Shown here: piece by piece, positions 44,301-59,300 of the stretch
How positions within the stretch are numbered: position 1 is the stretch's first letter
Layout: each line of letters opens with the position of its first letter
NCBI GenBank assembly: GCA_964020085.1
Contig: OZ026606.1
Location: forward strand, 13,878,297 to 13,942,296
From: Micromussa lordhowensis
Lineage: Eukaryota; Cnidaria; Anthozoa; Scleractinia; Lobophylliidae
DNA: 64,000 nucleotides
Direction: 5' to 3'
Position numbers and translations under genes: made by a program
The notes under the pieces: generated by a model
Databases searched by the model: none
What the model was told of the DNA's origin: nothing
What the model saw: only the letters and a program-made list of their open reading frames with translations

Positions 44301-47300
44301 ACGACCGGACAGTACTTTTTACAAGCCCTGCCTGTGTTCTCCAATAGAACCAAAATTACACTGTTCTGTATGTTAGTTTGAAATTTGAAATGATCTAAAT
44401 GGGCGTAATCAGCATGAAGTGGAATATTACTTAATCAGTTCACTGCTTCACTAAATGGCACAATTGTGTAGCTAAAATAGCTTTCTGCAAACCTTAACAT
44501 AAGCTGGTGCTACAGAAGACAAGTTCCACGTCAAGTCAGCTGAAGCAGTGTTGGTTAGTGATATCTCTGATGCTGAAAGTAAATTAAGTAAAGACAACTG
44601 AGAAACGACACAACAGACTTGTGTTTCTCTAGGTAATAGCATTCCTCTACTTATTTAGATAGACAAAAATATAAATGAGATTTCTGACTCACTTGTCACT
44701 GTCCCAATCAGTGTCTTTTCAAACACAATGTCTTTGTTTTTTATTCTCAAGAGTGGCAAGTGATTTGTTGGAAGTGGGGTGCCTCCAGCTACTGTCACAG
44801 TGGTAGGTATAGACTGAAAGCTTAGTGCACTAGACTGGTATGGGGAACTCTCCATGACGAGCTCTTCTCTTATTTGCACTCTGATGGACTGAATTATAAA
44901 CAAAAAATAATTACAGAGTGAGACAATTAAGGACGGTGCCTACCTGTTTTAGCACGCACATGTTATGCACCGCAAGGCATGGTTTAAGCGTCACACACGC
45001 TGGGGATGATACTGACGCAATCAATTACACTACCTAGTACACAACTAAAATGAAAGCAAAATTTTGCTACTGTGACCACATCAAGTTAAATGAACCTGTA
45101 ATTAAACCAGGAACAACAGAATAGCAGCATAATAGCTAACCACAAACTGTTCACGTCTTCCAGCTGAACAACTAACTGTTATCTGTTGAAAATTATAGTG
45201 AAATCCAACTGTAAACATGTACGGGGAGCAGGGGTGGTGCAGTGGTGAGAGCGCTCACCTCCCACCAATGTGTCGGGTTGTGAGCAAAAGGTCTTTAGAC
45301 TTTATTTTAGCTGAACCAGGAAGGCTGTCAGAGACCCTAAAAGCACTACAACGATTTTGTTATTTGAAACATACCAAAAATGTTTTTTTTTGTTACCATT
45401 TATCATGAAGTTTTAACACCTTCATAAATGTGTTTGCTTTTCTGCCTGTAAAGGCAAATCCTAAGGAAATCTGTGAAGAAATATCCTTTCCTTCTTTTTC
45501 CAGAAAAATGCTGATGTCAGCATTTTGTTGAGTCTATTCAAGGTTAAGTATCTCAAAAAACGCACCGCTACCCCCATTTCTCTTTACTCGTTAGAACAAC
45601 ATTAATGTTATGGTTTCGTTATTGAGCAGAGAGAAGAAGCAATGGAGCAGTGGAATGGAAGACTGGTTTGATAGCAAATTCTATGGGTGTGGCTGCTTAA
45701 GTGAAGTAGTATGGGATTAGCATGGCTTCTGTCTAAGTAGTATGCGTGGACACCTAAGAACACAAATTTAAAGCAAATACAGAGTTTTCACAATAAGCCG
45801 GCAACCGGCGCATTTCACCGGCTATTTTGAATATTGCGCTGGTTACTCCAAATGTTAGTAGGTCAGTTCTGAGCGTGATATTGGAGAAATAAAATGGAAA
45901 TAGCCACCTACTCTTTGAATGAAACCTGCTACTCAAAAACCCGCTGACAACCCTGAAATAGTGATATTCTTGCTGGAACATACCTGTTGCCTCCCATCAC
46001 ACTTTAAGTAGATTGTACCTCCCCAAGGAAGCTGGGTGAAAGAGCCACTAGGATTAGGCTTGGCACTGACTAGCACCCTGCCCTGACTCCTGATAGGAGA
46101 CAAAAGAAGTAGTAAGGGAAGAGTGCTCAATTTAGTATTCCAAGCACACAGACATAGGTAAGCTGCCTTGTTATCACACTATATCATAACTTTTTGATAG
46201 CATTGTGTTACCCGAGTCTAATTTGTGCACTGCTTAGCTAACTACAGGACCATTAACAATTTCAACCCTGAACCTTTAAATGTTAATAAAGAGGATGCTC
46301 AATGGACAGAGTTCATTCATATTGTCTTGGACCCCTCATAGAAACTCCTAAATATTGATTGAAACACTATATGGTAAAGGATTTATACAGCAAACTTTAT
46401 TTATTTATTGCACTTTTTAGAGTACCTCATGATAGCCATGGCATTTAAAATAAGATTTTTACTGCGCTGTATAACAGTTTTACCTTGGTGGGATTTCTCC
46501 TCTTTCAGGAGTGATAACAATGGAATGTGCTGGCCAAGTGAACTCAAATCTACAATACAACATTTGAAATAGATAATTGTCAAGAGTGGTTAACACATCA
46601 ATGCTACAAATTTTTTACTTCATTCAACAGCAATTAACATTTACATCATTACCATTGAATTTATGCACAGTTGACTTTCCTTTAGACACCAACCAGGCAC
46701 AGCACACCTGGGAAAGCCATGTAGTAGAAGTTGGTATTATTAAAATAATAAGTGACTAAGTGACTATTTGGGTGAAAACCAAATGTGTTCGCAAAAGGGC
46801 CTGAATTTGGCATGTGGGTTTCGTTTTACCTGAGAAACATTGCTCTGAAGTTTTTTTCACTGGGTTGCTCTTCGTTTTTGAGATATTACGGCATACGGCA
46901 AGCGGCATCTTTTGGAGATCTATTGTTAAACGGAAAACAAAAGTTTCGCTAAAGGATCAAGTAACTATAACACAATCTTTTCTTACTGCTGCTTTGTTAA
47001 CTCAAGTGGATAACGTGCCGAACGGACCTGATTCGAATTTGTTTTGTCGTGACACTCGAGGGCTCAATTTGAGGTCGGTGAATTCTTTTTTTTTGTTCTG
47101 TTTTTCTTCTTCTTTCAAAAACCTTCCTCGTGTCTTTGTAATTGAATTGCCGCTTTTACTGGTAAGGATCTGGATGATATGTTTTTTAGCTGCCATTGTG
47201 ATTTGTGCCTTTGGCATTTTGGCGCGCAAAGCATCGATTACTTCAATAACACAAATTCAGAGCTTACCTGTTTATGAAGATTAGATTAGGAAGAAGAAAA

Positions 47301-50300
47301 CTTCAGTTCAAATGTAAGTTTTGTTTTGTATTTCAGCATTCCTTTACTGATAAATTATTTTCCGTTTCGTACGCTTGTTTTTGGCATGAGCAGCATGTTG
47401 GCTTAATGCTTCCTCTTTCTGTGTAAGTGTTGTCAGAAATAATCATTTCATGGAACGTGCAGTTTTTCACCAAAAAAATAATTTCACATAGAAACATTTA
47501 AATCACTGACGTAGCCGATTTGCCAAATGTTCAGCTTCTATCTCTAGGCACTATTCATTGACTTGATTTAGGCATTGATTTGTGCACTAATCTGTGATCA
47601 GGTGTTCTTTGTCTTTGTTCTCCGCGGCGGGCTCAATCCTGTCACAACTCAAAGTAATCATCTGCTTGGAAATCCACGATACACATTCACAGAACGCTTG
47701 CTTGCCAATTTAACCCACCTGCAATTTGTCTTTGGCTCCTGTTTTGCCTGTAAAAATGGCTTTTAATGGCTTTGAATCTGTTTGATTTAGCAAAACTTTT
47801 CACCTTAACACTCAGTACAGGTCCCCGGCCGTGTCTGAGTCATGCTCAGACGCGCTAGAAGTCACGCACACAATGCTCAAGGCGCTTTACGTATGAAAGA
47901 TTATTATGGGATATCCCAGAAATTCCTGGAGCAAAGGACGATGAATGGCTGATTTCAAGAAAATAATTAGAGTCTAGAAAGCAGTTCTAATTTCCAAAAC
48001 TGACACACGCCGAAGTTTGGCAAATGAGCCATCAGTCAAGGACGGATGCTTCGTTTCTAGACTCTACCGCCTGGCTCACTTGTTCTTCAATGGCTAAGTT
48101 AACAGCAGACTTAAACCATGATCTCGGAACAAAAACACTCCTCGTTTCTTTGAGGAATGCTGCTGACTTAACGAGGGTCAAAGGCTTAATGATGCCAAAT
48201 CTCCTACCAGGCGGGCGCAAATATTCCTCGAATAAGCTTCGAATATCGGTGAAAATAATGAGCAAACTCTGCTTGATTAACAGGTAAGCTCTGAATTTGT
48301 GTTATCGAAGTAATCGATGCTTTGCGTGCCGAAAGCCAACGTCACAATGGCAGCTAAAAAAAACATATTATCCAGATCCTTATCAGTAAAAACGGCAATT
48401 CAATTACAAAGACACGAAGATGGTTCTTGAAAGAAGAAAAGCAGAACAAAAAGAAAAGATTTCACCAACCTCGAGTGTCACAACAAAACAAATTCGATTC
48501 AGCTCTGTTCGGTGCGTTATCCACTTGAGCTAACGAAGCAGCAGTGAGAAAAGATTGTGTTATAGTTACTAGATCCTCTAGCGAAACAAAAGGTTTCTTT
48601 TGTTTTTCGTTTAACAATAGATCTCCAAAAGATGCCACTTGGAAAACTGAGGGTTGTTTGCATACGTAATATCTCGAAAACGAAGAGCAACCCAGCGAAA
48701 AAAACTTCAGAGCAATGTTTCTCAGGCGAAACAAAACCCACATGCCAAAATTCAGGCCCTATCGCGAACACTTTTTGTTCGCCCAAATAGCCACTTAGCA
48801 TGGTTTTGCACTCACCCCTTCGATTTTCAGTGCAGTTGCAAGTGTGTCTGCCAGGCTTTTAGCCAGATGGGCGTCCAGGCATCCTGTGGACAGCCACTTT
48901 TTAAAGAAAATTGTTTTATTTTTCATATGTTGCCTTATATATGCCCACTTTTTGAATCCTGGCTAAAAGCCTGGTGCCTGCTGATGTGTGATTATCCTAT
49001 GAATGCTTCTGTGAACAATTACCAAAGAAAGAACAAGCCAGCAAACGAGCAGGTCATTTGTCAGCTCAGGGGAAATTTTGGCCTAAAATAATTTTTTTTG
49101 TTATTTTTATATGCCTTATTTTTAAATCTATGTTTAATTGTTCATCCACATCAATGCTCTGCATCATGAGACTGTAACAGTGCTATTTTTCATATGCACT
49201 GAATTAAAGGTGGCTCAAAACAGTTTCCAGTATTTTCCAAGACCTAGATTTTGATGGGTCATTATAACCACTCTAAATTGGTTGATGCCAAAATCATGGT
49301 AGCAAAAAGCTGCTGATCAGTTGAAGAATCATGCAAACTGAGACGGCTAATTTGACATGTCCATATCACATCAGAAGGAAACAACTTGTTTCATCAACAC
49401 TCACCCAAGTGAACGATCTGAAAAGTTGACAATTCTAAGCTGCTCAGAGCCTTTGCCACTTTTGTCATCCTCTATAACAGAGTTGCAAAAAAATAATGTT
49501 ACTCACAAAAACAGATAACTGACCTTTGAAATGTTTTTGTAACTGGCACACACTAGAACTTAGAAAATATTCTTTATTTTTGTTACCACCAGCAGTGAAA
49601 TTTAGATAAACAATTCAAATACACACAAGCAAACAATAATTAATACAGGAGTGTGCCAATAACAATATTAAGGTGCACTTGCAATTATAACAAAACGCGA
49701 ACTAAAATGCAATTTTCACAAAAGATATTTGATGGCGTTAAAGTGAAAAACTTCCTTGAAATAGCATGGTGATTTCTATTACGATCAGTCACCAACATTT
49801 GCTGTTAGCTTCACCACAACTCATTACTAAAAACTATCTGTATGTGAAACAGGTGCTTCTAGCACTTTAGGCAGTTATTACCATAGCAATGTAGCCCAGT
49901 CATATACAGATTCAACCAGAGTAAATGGCATTTCTTTGAGTTGTTGTACATGTACATTGTGCTGTTTGATTTTGTTGCTATATAAGTTTGAACGTAGTGT
50001 ATACATGTATGTAGGTCTAGCTTAGTTGAATTAACTTTTTATGCTGCCATTTACTTGACCAGAAAGCTCTTGCTTCGTTGGTTGCCACTCACATATGAAT
50101 TTTATTTCTTTATGGCTAAATATTTCTTAATTTTTACTATTTTCATTATTATTTTAAATTATAAAATGTATATAAATGCTCTTTATAGTGTAAATAAAGA
50201 ATCAAATTGAATTGAACAATTACAAGAGGTAAAGCATTTGATAAAGAATTTATTATAAGAAATTAGCAGCTTACTTGAATTACAAGTTGACAAAGTGAGA

Positions 50301-53300
50301 AAATCAGGAATGACAGTCCAACTTTCAGCTTCAGGATTACCTATTGCAGGAAAAAAATTGACATTCAGTTGCCTAGCTGGGGCAGTACATGCCCCTACTA
50401 AAATATTACTAACTTGCCCAATAGGTGGGCAATATTCATGCTGTGGTGTACATGTAAATGACAATGCACACGAGTACTGCGTTCCGAGTATTGTGTGATG
50501 TTTAGCCGCTACATTATAGTTCGTTGTGTTGTACATGTAGTGTGATTTGACTTTTTTATATATATATATGAGCCTACAATCCTCGCGGCCGCAGTTAGCC
50601 GCCATGTTTTGTGCAGTAAGAGTTTTGGTGATTAAAGCCTAATATTCTTGAGGCAAACATCTAATTCGCTCATTCATAACACATGCCTTATCAACTACAT
50701 CATCAATTATTTTTAAATACTTAAGGTATTGTCTACAATCAAGTATGCTTGGATTTAAATTAAATCCATGCTTTCAACTCATTGGTTTGCTCATCTTGCT
50801 GTCTTAAGTATTGAAATTGATTTTGATTGGAAATCACCCCTAACAAGACTAGCTAATGTAACTTGCGCACTGGATCACCAAACTTCCACTTTCACTTGCC
50901 CATGAGCAAAGTTTACTTGCCCCGGGCAATCGGGCCTCGGATATTTCCTGCCCTGTATTAGATATTAATGGAACACATGCGTGACAATAAACAGTCAGAG
51001 AAGAATAACTGGCATATTCTCATCTCTCAAACCAGACTAAGGTTGCAATGATCTAAGTTGCTAAGGAATTGCTTGTGCCATTATGGAGTTGTGACTGGAA
51101 AAGCACTTTGTAGTCTCTTTTTTGACAGCACAGTAAAAATTGGAAAACTTCTATGAGTGCTTCAATGTAGATTTGTCAAGGTCTTTTAACCTGGCTCAGG
51201 ACAATTTAAACTATAGTCAAGAGTGACACTGGATAGCAACACATTAAAACTCTTTCCTGATTACCGCACAGATCTGAAACCATTATAAATTATGTTAGGT
51301 ACCTACCATTAGGAATAGGACTTGTTTGTGGAGGTTTAACTGACTGTTTACCAGAGACTGGTACAATGTCTACTGATCTGTTAGGATCAGGTCTGTTGGC
51401 AGGACTTGAACCTGGTGGTGAGCCTACTAGAGTCAACAGAACCCGTGACACGCTGCTCTGGAAAAAACTGTCCCAACTGGCAACCTTGGGGTATTTCACA
51501 TCTGAAAGAGGAAAATGCACTGAACAAAGCTGTCCTTACGCAATGAGCCAACTAAATAATAAAGGTATCCTAAGTAGAAGTCTTGATAAGTCCAATCTAG
51601 CATATCACATTTTTAAGATTTCATGAGTTTCAAATCATATGGTTTTTCCTTTACATTTAAAGCAATAGACCATTTTCGAGTTACCTAAAGCCTCTCTTTC
51701 AAAGCGAGGCCTGGTGCACAACTATTCATATGAAAACAAGTTTAATTTGCATGTGAAAGAAATCTCATTTTCATATGAAAGGATAAGCACCAAGACTCGC
51801 TTTGAGAAGGAGGCTAAAGGTAATTCGGAAATGGCCTTTGTACGAATTGATCTATATATTTTTAACGTATTTTTATACAACAATTTACTGGTACTTGTTG
51901 ATAATCTGACAACAGGTTGATTTGGATTAGTGTGGGAAATAATTGTAGCTAGCAAAATATAAAACCCTCATCTCATTGCTTCGAGTCCAAACTGGCCGGG
52001 AGCAAGGAGTGGCAACTGTGATAATGCTGATTTTAGACTAGCAAGAGATAATTGCTGTGAGAAAGGGAGAGTGGATGCAAACCACAGCCATTGAAGGAAT
52101 CCAAGAAGTTATCAGGAGGAGGAAAAGAAGAGATGAACCCCATAAAAAACACCACTTAGATGCAGTTGACCAGAAAACAACTCTACACCTTCAAAAAATG
52201 CAAACACCTGCAAAGAATCCTTGGCTTGGATTATTCCATTAAAAAAAATAATAATAACTTTTATGATGTACAGTGGGAATCGCTAGTCTCCAGAATAAGG
52301 TTAATTGAATATACCCTAACTTAAGTGTAGGTAAGTGTCTCTTACTGTTTTTGATCACTAGCCATGTTTTGCATGTTAATAAAACCTGACTGATAGGCCA
52401 TGACTGAGCATGGTTTGGTTACAAGAAACTAAACACCATACCTTCAACCAGTTTGCCTTCATCTTGAAAAGTTGTGGTAAAGTCAATTCCTGCTAAAAGA
52501 CTCCGTTCCATACTTTCAGAAGAGGGCCGTCGGGAACCTGTCTGAAGATACCTGACATACCATAATTCAGTCAGCATTCTTGCTTTCTAACTACACAGCG
52601 TTTGTCATTACGATCTTTTTTCCTTGTTTCTTAATGTGATGGGTGGGCAAACCCAACCTGTAGCCTTTAGGTGAGCATTACACAAACAGCAAAATCTTGC
52701 CTTCAAGGGCACCGTCATACAACACCATAAATTTGTTGCATGACTGTTAGTTGTACGTCAAAAAATACTGAATTTAAAAAATCAACTGGTTATTTGAATC
52801 CAGAGCTTCACCTATGGATAACTTTTACTATTCACTGAGTCACTTTTTCACTCAATAGTATTTGTCCTGTTCCTTACTTTTTATATTGGCGTCTCAAGAA
52901 CTCATCTCCAGTGTAGAAAGCAAGAACAGCCACAGAGTTTACAGATGTGCGACAGTTGATGGCATCTTTCTCCAGAGGTTGGTATTCAATCAACACAGCC
53001 TGGCAAATGACAAATCGACCATCCGATAAATTGACAAAACACTTAAAGTTGTCACACATTACTTGAAAAAGATAATATTATGTACTTTTTTCAAATGCTG
53101 CTGTGAGTTATAACAAAAAAATCAAAGAGTTTAATCTTGGTATTTGTTGAAATACTCTGCTTGTACAATGATACATTGACATCTCTCTTATTTAAATGAT
53201 ATAAAACCTCATTTCACACACCTTGGATGTTCTTTCAGAGAGGATAAAGTTGTCTGGATGGACCTTCAGGTGGCTAGAAGGATGTTGTTGTAGTGAATGG

Positions 53301-56300
53301 ATATCTACAAGGGAAAGAGTTTACATGAAACAGCTTGAAGGTGTCCTCTCTAGCAATACATGTATTTGTTCACGCAAACCTTGCCAGACCAGCCACATTC
53401 TTAACTATTTATGAAACCGTTTAAAGTTAAGATGAGAATGGGTCCTTTTCTCAACTATCTATGGATTCCTTCTCAAAGTCCCGGCCAAATGATTGCAACA
53501 TTTCAATGCAACATTGTTGCGTGCAGCATGTTGGGTGCGTTTGGCCACCCTGTTACAACGTGTTGCGACATGTTGGTTGTTGTTGGCTCAAATTTGAAAA
53601 TGGTCAAATTTTTCATGCAACATTTGTGGATGTTGCACGATGTTCTAGTCGTTTTGCCAGGTTCGTGCCACAATGTTGCGCCCAGGTATGCGCACTGGTT
53701 TGATTTTCAATACCCAACATGTTGCAACACGTCGCAACAGGTTGGCCAAACGTGTGCAACATGTTGTGCCGAACAATGTTGCAATATGTTGTATTCAAAT
53801 GTTGCGATCGTTTGGCCGGAGCTTGCAAATACTAGGCCAACAATGTTGTGATATGTTGCGTTGAAATGTTGCGAACTTAATAAACTATTATCTCCCCAGC
53901 AGTGTGAATCAGCAATGACAAATACAGAATATGCAACATCACATTTAAACAAAAGAAGTTGACCACACATTATGCTTTGCACACAATTCACTTGGGTCCA
54001 TGGTCGCATGTTTTGGAGCAGCATTAACAGCAGTTCTGTTAGACTAATCTGAGTGCGTATGTTGTGGTTCAATTGTACCCTTGGTACCGTACAGTTTGGC
54101 ACTTTCCTTTGTTCTGGTGCATGGTAATATATAATAATGAATATACAACAAACAAAAACACTAGATTGTTCAATGTCAACTTGAACCACAACACATAACT
54201 TTGACTGACATGTGCCATATTGAATTAAATTTACCTTGTCTGAAAGGTTGCCAGTGAAGTGTCCAGAATATTTATTATCAGTCCAAGGTCTGTGTTGTTT
54301 ATTATAAAACACATCATAAATAGCAAGTTTTATTTCAACTGTACCTGAATAACACACAGCCTTGACAAAAGCTGCCCTTGTACCAGAATTCCTCACCACA
54401 ACTTTAATAGAATTCTTTTTTCCAAGAGAGACCTGAGGTGAGAAAGAACTTCAATGTGATTACAGCAAGACTCAATTTTACAGCTTCCTCAAGCTTCCTC
54501 AAGCTTTAACAGCTTCCTCGTCAAGTTTTAACCCAATGGGTGTCCTGCAGGAAGCCACTTTTTAAAGAAAATTCTTTTCTTTTTATATGTTGCCTTACGA
54601 ATTGTTCATTTGAGCAGACCCTATAGCACATTTTGGACGCTTTTCAGATCCTGGCTAAGCTAGCACCTGTACATTAGTTTGGTTTGAAAATAGTGACTGT
54701 ATCAACATGGTGAAAGCCAAGTTCTGGTAGTTCACTTTCTGCTAGTATATCATCAAGTAACACAAGGTATTTATACATGTTAGGACTATACTAAATTTAA
54801 AAGTCAATGAACCAATGCAATAAAGGCATGGCATCATTGTAAACATCTTACTAAGAGAACAAATGTTTAGTCATTGTGGGATAATTTTAATAAAGACATT
54901 ACCTCTCCAACGTTAGTGACATATCCTTCACTAAGCTGCCTGATGTCCACCAACACCAGCTGGCTTGTTCCACCGCAGCCATAAAGTGGTATCTGGTGAC
55001 AAAATAAACTGTTTACCACATAGATTCAGGTATTTGACATACAGGTATCTCAGTGTCTCTTCATAATTTATCTGCTTGGCCATTTCTAGCCTTTATATTC
55101 ATTTGGTTCATAGTACTTACCCTAAGGTGATTCCTCGGAAATAAAAGTTTGCGAACAATTTCCTAAATGTTCTCTACCAAGAACTGTTTCGAAAAATACA
55201 ATAAAAAGGATAGGCGACCATGCTCTCTAAAGAAATATGATGGGCAAATCTTACCCCATTTATGCCCCACCACACATGCAATTTCATCAGTTCATGTCAC
55301 ATTCTGCACTAGCTGGGAGCAAAGGTTATTAAAGCAATCCTTGAAAAAGTCTTGGGAGCATGAACAATGACACAATTCTGAACGACATTGACTCAAAACA
55401 TTCCTTGAATTGTTGTTTTCAAGGTGATAATTCACATCCTCAAGTAACTGTTTTGTGCACTCTTTTAGCTATATCTTTTTTTCCTACTGAACAATTTCTT
55501 TCTTAGTTTTTGACATAAAGAGGATAATTTGTACACCAAAATTATACAATAAAAAATATAGCTCATTTAAAAATGCTCATGCTCATTTAAAAGAAAACAA
55601 GCATTTATTTATGTGCGTGCGCTAATGACATGAAAATTGTGCGCAGTAAGGATTAGCAATGTAATACTGAGGAATCACCTTTAAGACTGACTGTTTAGAC
55701 TTATTCCATAGATCTGTAGGAACTTTGTAGCCAGTGGCTATTTTAGAGCAAGTAACTGCCATCATGATGATATAAACATTTAGTACGTAAACCCCTTCAG
55801 GCGGCTGGTATGTCGGCTGATAATGTACGTGGCTGAGAGATTGTCCAAAAAATGAACATTTGGCCAAGAAGCGAAGCTCTCTGTCTTAATGATACAAAAA
55901 GTACCATAGTTTCAAAGATCAATGTTAACTTACCTTAGACTTTGTTTTTCCTGTTAGTGACTTGATGACCAGAGAACTAGAGATAAGGCCCATGGATGAA
56001 GGTGAAAAACTAACATGAACTGGAAGTTCCTTCTGTTGGTACAACAAACAAGCCATGATTTGCTATATAGTAGTACTAACCTACCATGATCCATTGCTAA
56101 TTCCAATATTGCTTTTCATTTATTAACTGTAAAACTCACATAGAAAAAACTCACACTCAAAGTTTGCAGTTACTGGGCTATGAGCTAAATTTGTTTGAGT
56201 TATAGTTGGCTACATCTTGTTGGCTACCAATTTGTCTCATAACTTTAGCTCGGGGTTCCTCATATACAAGGAATGTCAGCTCAAAAACCTGACAAGATTG

Positions 56301-59300
56301 CCTACATGTAACTGTTTCCACTAACTAGTGGTAAAATTATCACATTTTGATGAGGCTGTCGACTATTGACCCATTAAATCCTGGAGAGGATAGTGTAAAT
56401 TATTGTTAACCCATTGACTCCTGTGCCGACCGTTACCTTTGTCCAATGTTGGCATCATCTATAGTCAAGTTATGCAGGAGAAAATGATATTTCCAATGAT
56501 ACCCAGATCGGAGTGATCAATGATACCCAGATCAGAGTGATTGGCTCAATGGAGCCTGAGATATGCACAAAAATGCTCAGAAATTTGAGTGAAAAACATG
56601 GAGCAAAATTTCCTACGATAACACTTAGCTACTCTATGGTAAAAACAAATGCCCGTCTCAATGATGCTTTCTCAGAAATTTTTGAACAGGAAGCAAGCCC
56701 AGTAGAAAGTCAAAGGAGGTAACATGGCCGAGTGGTTAGCGTGCTTGACTTGAAATCCAGCGGTTGCAAGTTTAAGTCCGACTCTGACCACTATCTGGAT
56801 TTGTTTCAAGGTACATTGTAGCCCTGAGTACAAACCCTCGGCCATGCTTGTAAATAGTCAACTGATTTGCCGACCAGTTGGGATTCTTAACAATGTTATG
56901 TTCAATTTGAATCATTTGTTTCAGTTGTTTGCTCAGCTCCACTAGCCTTTGTGCTAAAACACTGCCAAGGGTAAATAACTCATATTTTTTTATAATCACT
57001 GCCAGAAAAAGATAAGAAAAGGAGAAAAAGGAAAGGCAAAAAAAGCCTAAAGACACAGGTCACTTTCTCTCCAAATTTTGATTTCTGCACATGCCCAAGC
57101 AAAAATGTCGTAAAATGCGGCGCTAGTGAAAAGAAAGGCGTGCTATGGCTTTTTTGAGTAGATTGGAGCTAATTTGGCTCATATCCAGGATGAACAATCT
57201 CTAAAATGTTCAAAAAATGTGTTTTACGCAAAAAGCTCTGGGAGTCAATGGCTTAAATAGACACTTAACAATGCACCTTACCTCTACCATACAACCGTGT
57301 TAGTTTAACTAACCTTTGGTTGAAGGGTTGCTTGTGGATGCTCTGGACTTCCACCATTGGAACTGAACATTGGCTGTATCTAATAAATTACAGATGGTAA
57401 CTGCATGAGCCAAAAGATACAAGTCAGAAAGTGATAGGAGCAGGATAAAATAGCTATAGCAATCTTGCAAAGTGATTTTGAAAAGCTGCTAGCTCACAGC
57501 TGGGTTAATGCCATTAGCGTAGCAAAAACATATGTTGCAATCTACCTTTCGTGGCATCTCGTGTAAGTTTCAAACATGTGTCATTACACTTCTTGGTATT
57601 GCCACTGATCCACTAATATGTTATTTTAAAGAAAGAAAAAAAAATCCTCTTTCTGCTACACAAACCTGAAAATCAGAATGACTTCCCTCAATCAGTAGTT
57701 GAAGTTTTACAGGTGATGTAGAGCTTGTTTTCAATATAACCTTTTGCTGCCTGTTACAAAAAGGTTACAAATAACAGTGGTCAAGACCAGATGGAAAATT
57801 GCCAAAAATAAATTGAATCTCTACATTATATGAAAGTTGTAACCCCAGTGTTATGTGAACTGTAAGTACTCACTGAGACCATCCAAGAGCCACTCCACTC
57901 CAACAGAGAACTGGCTTGCTACTCAACAAGCTAAACCTAAAAAACAATGTCTGTGATTATTATCATCGCCTACACTTACACTGCGACTGTGCCAACCAAG
58001 GCCACCCGACAAAATTCTGCGCAAATTGTTCACAATAGATTTCCCACAAATTATCGATCAGAGCAACCTGCACACTACAGAAACAACAAATTTGGAACCT
58101 TTTTTTATTGTTTTAACATGTGAATGTCATTGGTCAATTTGCAAAACATTTGCTTAGGTGGCCTTTGTTAGAGTAGTCAAACCGTAAATAGCTATTAAAA
58201 TATATTTTTAATCATTCAGAAAATCAAAAGTCAAAATTCTGCTTTGCACCAAAAACACTAAACATTAAACAGAGTTAAAAGGAAAATTATTATTAAATTT
58301 TCTTACTTGTCATCATCTTTTGGCAAAGCTGACCCCTTCACTACTAATTCATAAACTGGTCCATTGGGAACTGCAAGAACTACCAAGCTGTAAACAAATA
58401 GTTAACATGATAAAAAGTCAATAAAGGTTGGAGAAGTATAGTGGCCTAGATTTACTTTCATTGTGAAACATGCACGTACATGAAAATCAAAATGCAAAAC
58501 TTAAATGCAGTAGTTAAATGCAATTTAACAGAGTTAACAACAAGTGTGCGCAAGTCAAGATTGCCTTTACAGCCAGCGGTGTTTTAGATCTGCGCATACG
58601 CCAGGATTCAACATGTTCTTGGGCCGCAAGGCGTTGAAGTGTAGTTTTACGTTGAGTCAGCATTTTCCATGAGCATCAGAGTTTTAAGTACATGACTCTT
58701 CCCTCCCTCTCTTTCCACTATTTCATCAGTGTGACAGGTGCCTGCTTTTCTCCCTTCCAGGGTTCACGGCTGGGTTGCCAGGATTTGCAACCATGGGAGT
58801 AGTCTCCATCTAGGAGCTGGCTGCGAATAGTGGAAGCTTCTGGATGCCTCAGGCACCCAACCTCCACTTTGCGAGGTAGTTGTTAACAATCAGTAAAAAA
58901 CTTATCGGTAATATGTATTACCTGCACATCTGATTTCACAAATATTTTCTCGTAAAATTGTAGGGCCAATTTTGCAACCTTTGGAAACTTTCTATGTCTC
59001 AGACAGGCAGTAGTAGATAAAGTAGTTAGACTATTAGAATCAGTTTATGTTTTAGATTGAAAATACATCCCCTATAAATTTAAATAACTTCCAGTTGAGA
59101 TCAAGGTTGTGTAGGTGCTGAGACACGCAATGGCTGAATGTGAAATTCTCAAGCATACAATACTCATTTAACTTGAGCTATTTCAGTGACAGTTCATTCA
59201 ACTTCACTAAACTTAAATACTTTTACAACTAGTGAGGCAATCTAAGATAGGGCAAGAATGCAATTGATAGCTCTGGCAGAGGTCCCAGAACCGCTGCCCA

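Noticed and set aside
46814..47284. 156-codon open frame
   Set aside because: It lies wholly in the terminal repeat of a transposon, is mirrored with frame breaks in the other arm, and has no domain.
53411..54399. Open frames of 146 and 230 codons around 53.4-54.4 kb
   Set aside because: They are built from the 'gcaacat' repeat block; the 230-codon frame only contains a CEP192 exon at one end (54345-54432).
56723..56795. tRNA-Ser gene
   Set aside because: The A box and anticodon loop fit, but the T-arm is degenerate and a SINE body follows.
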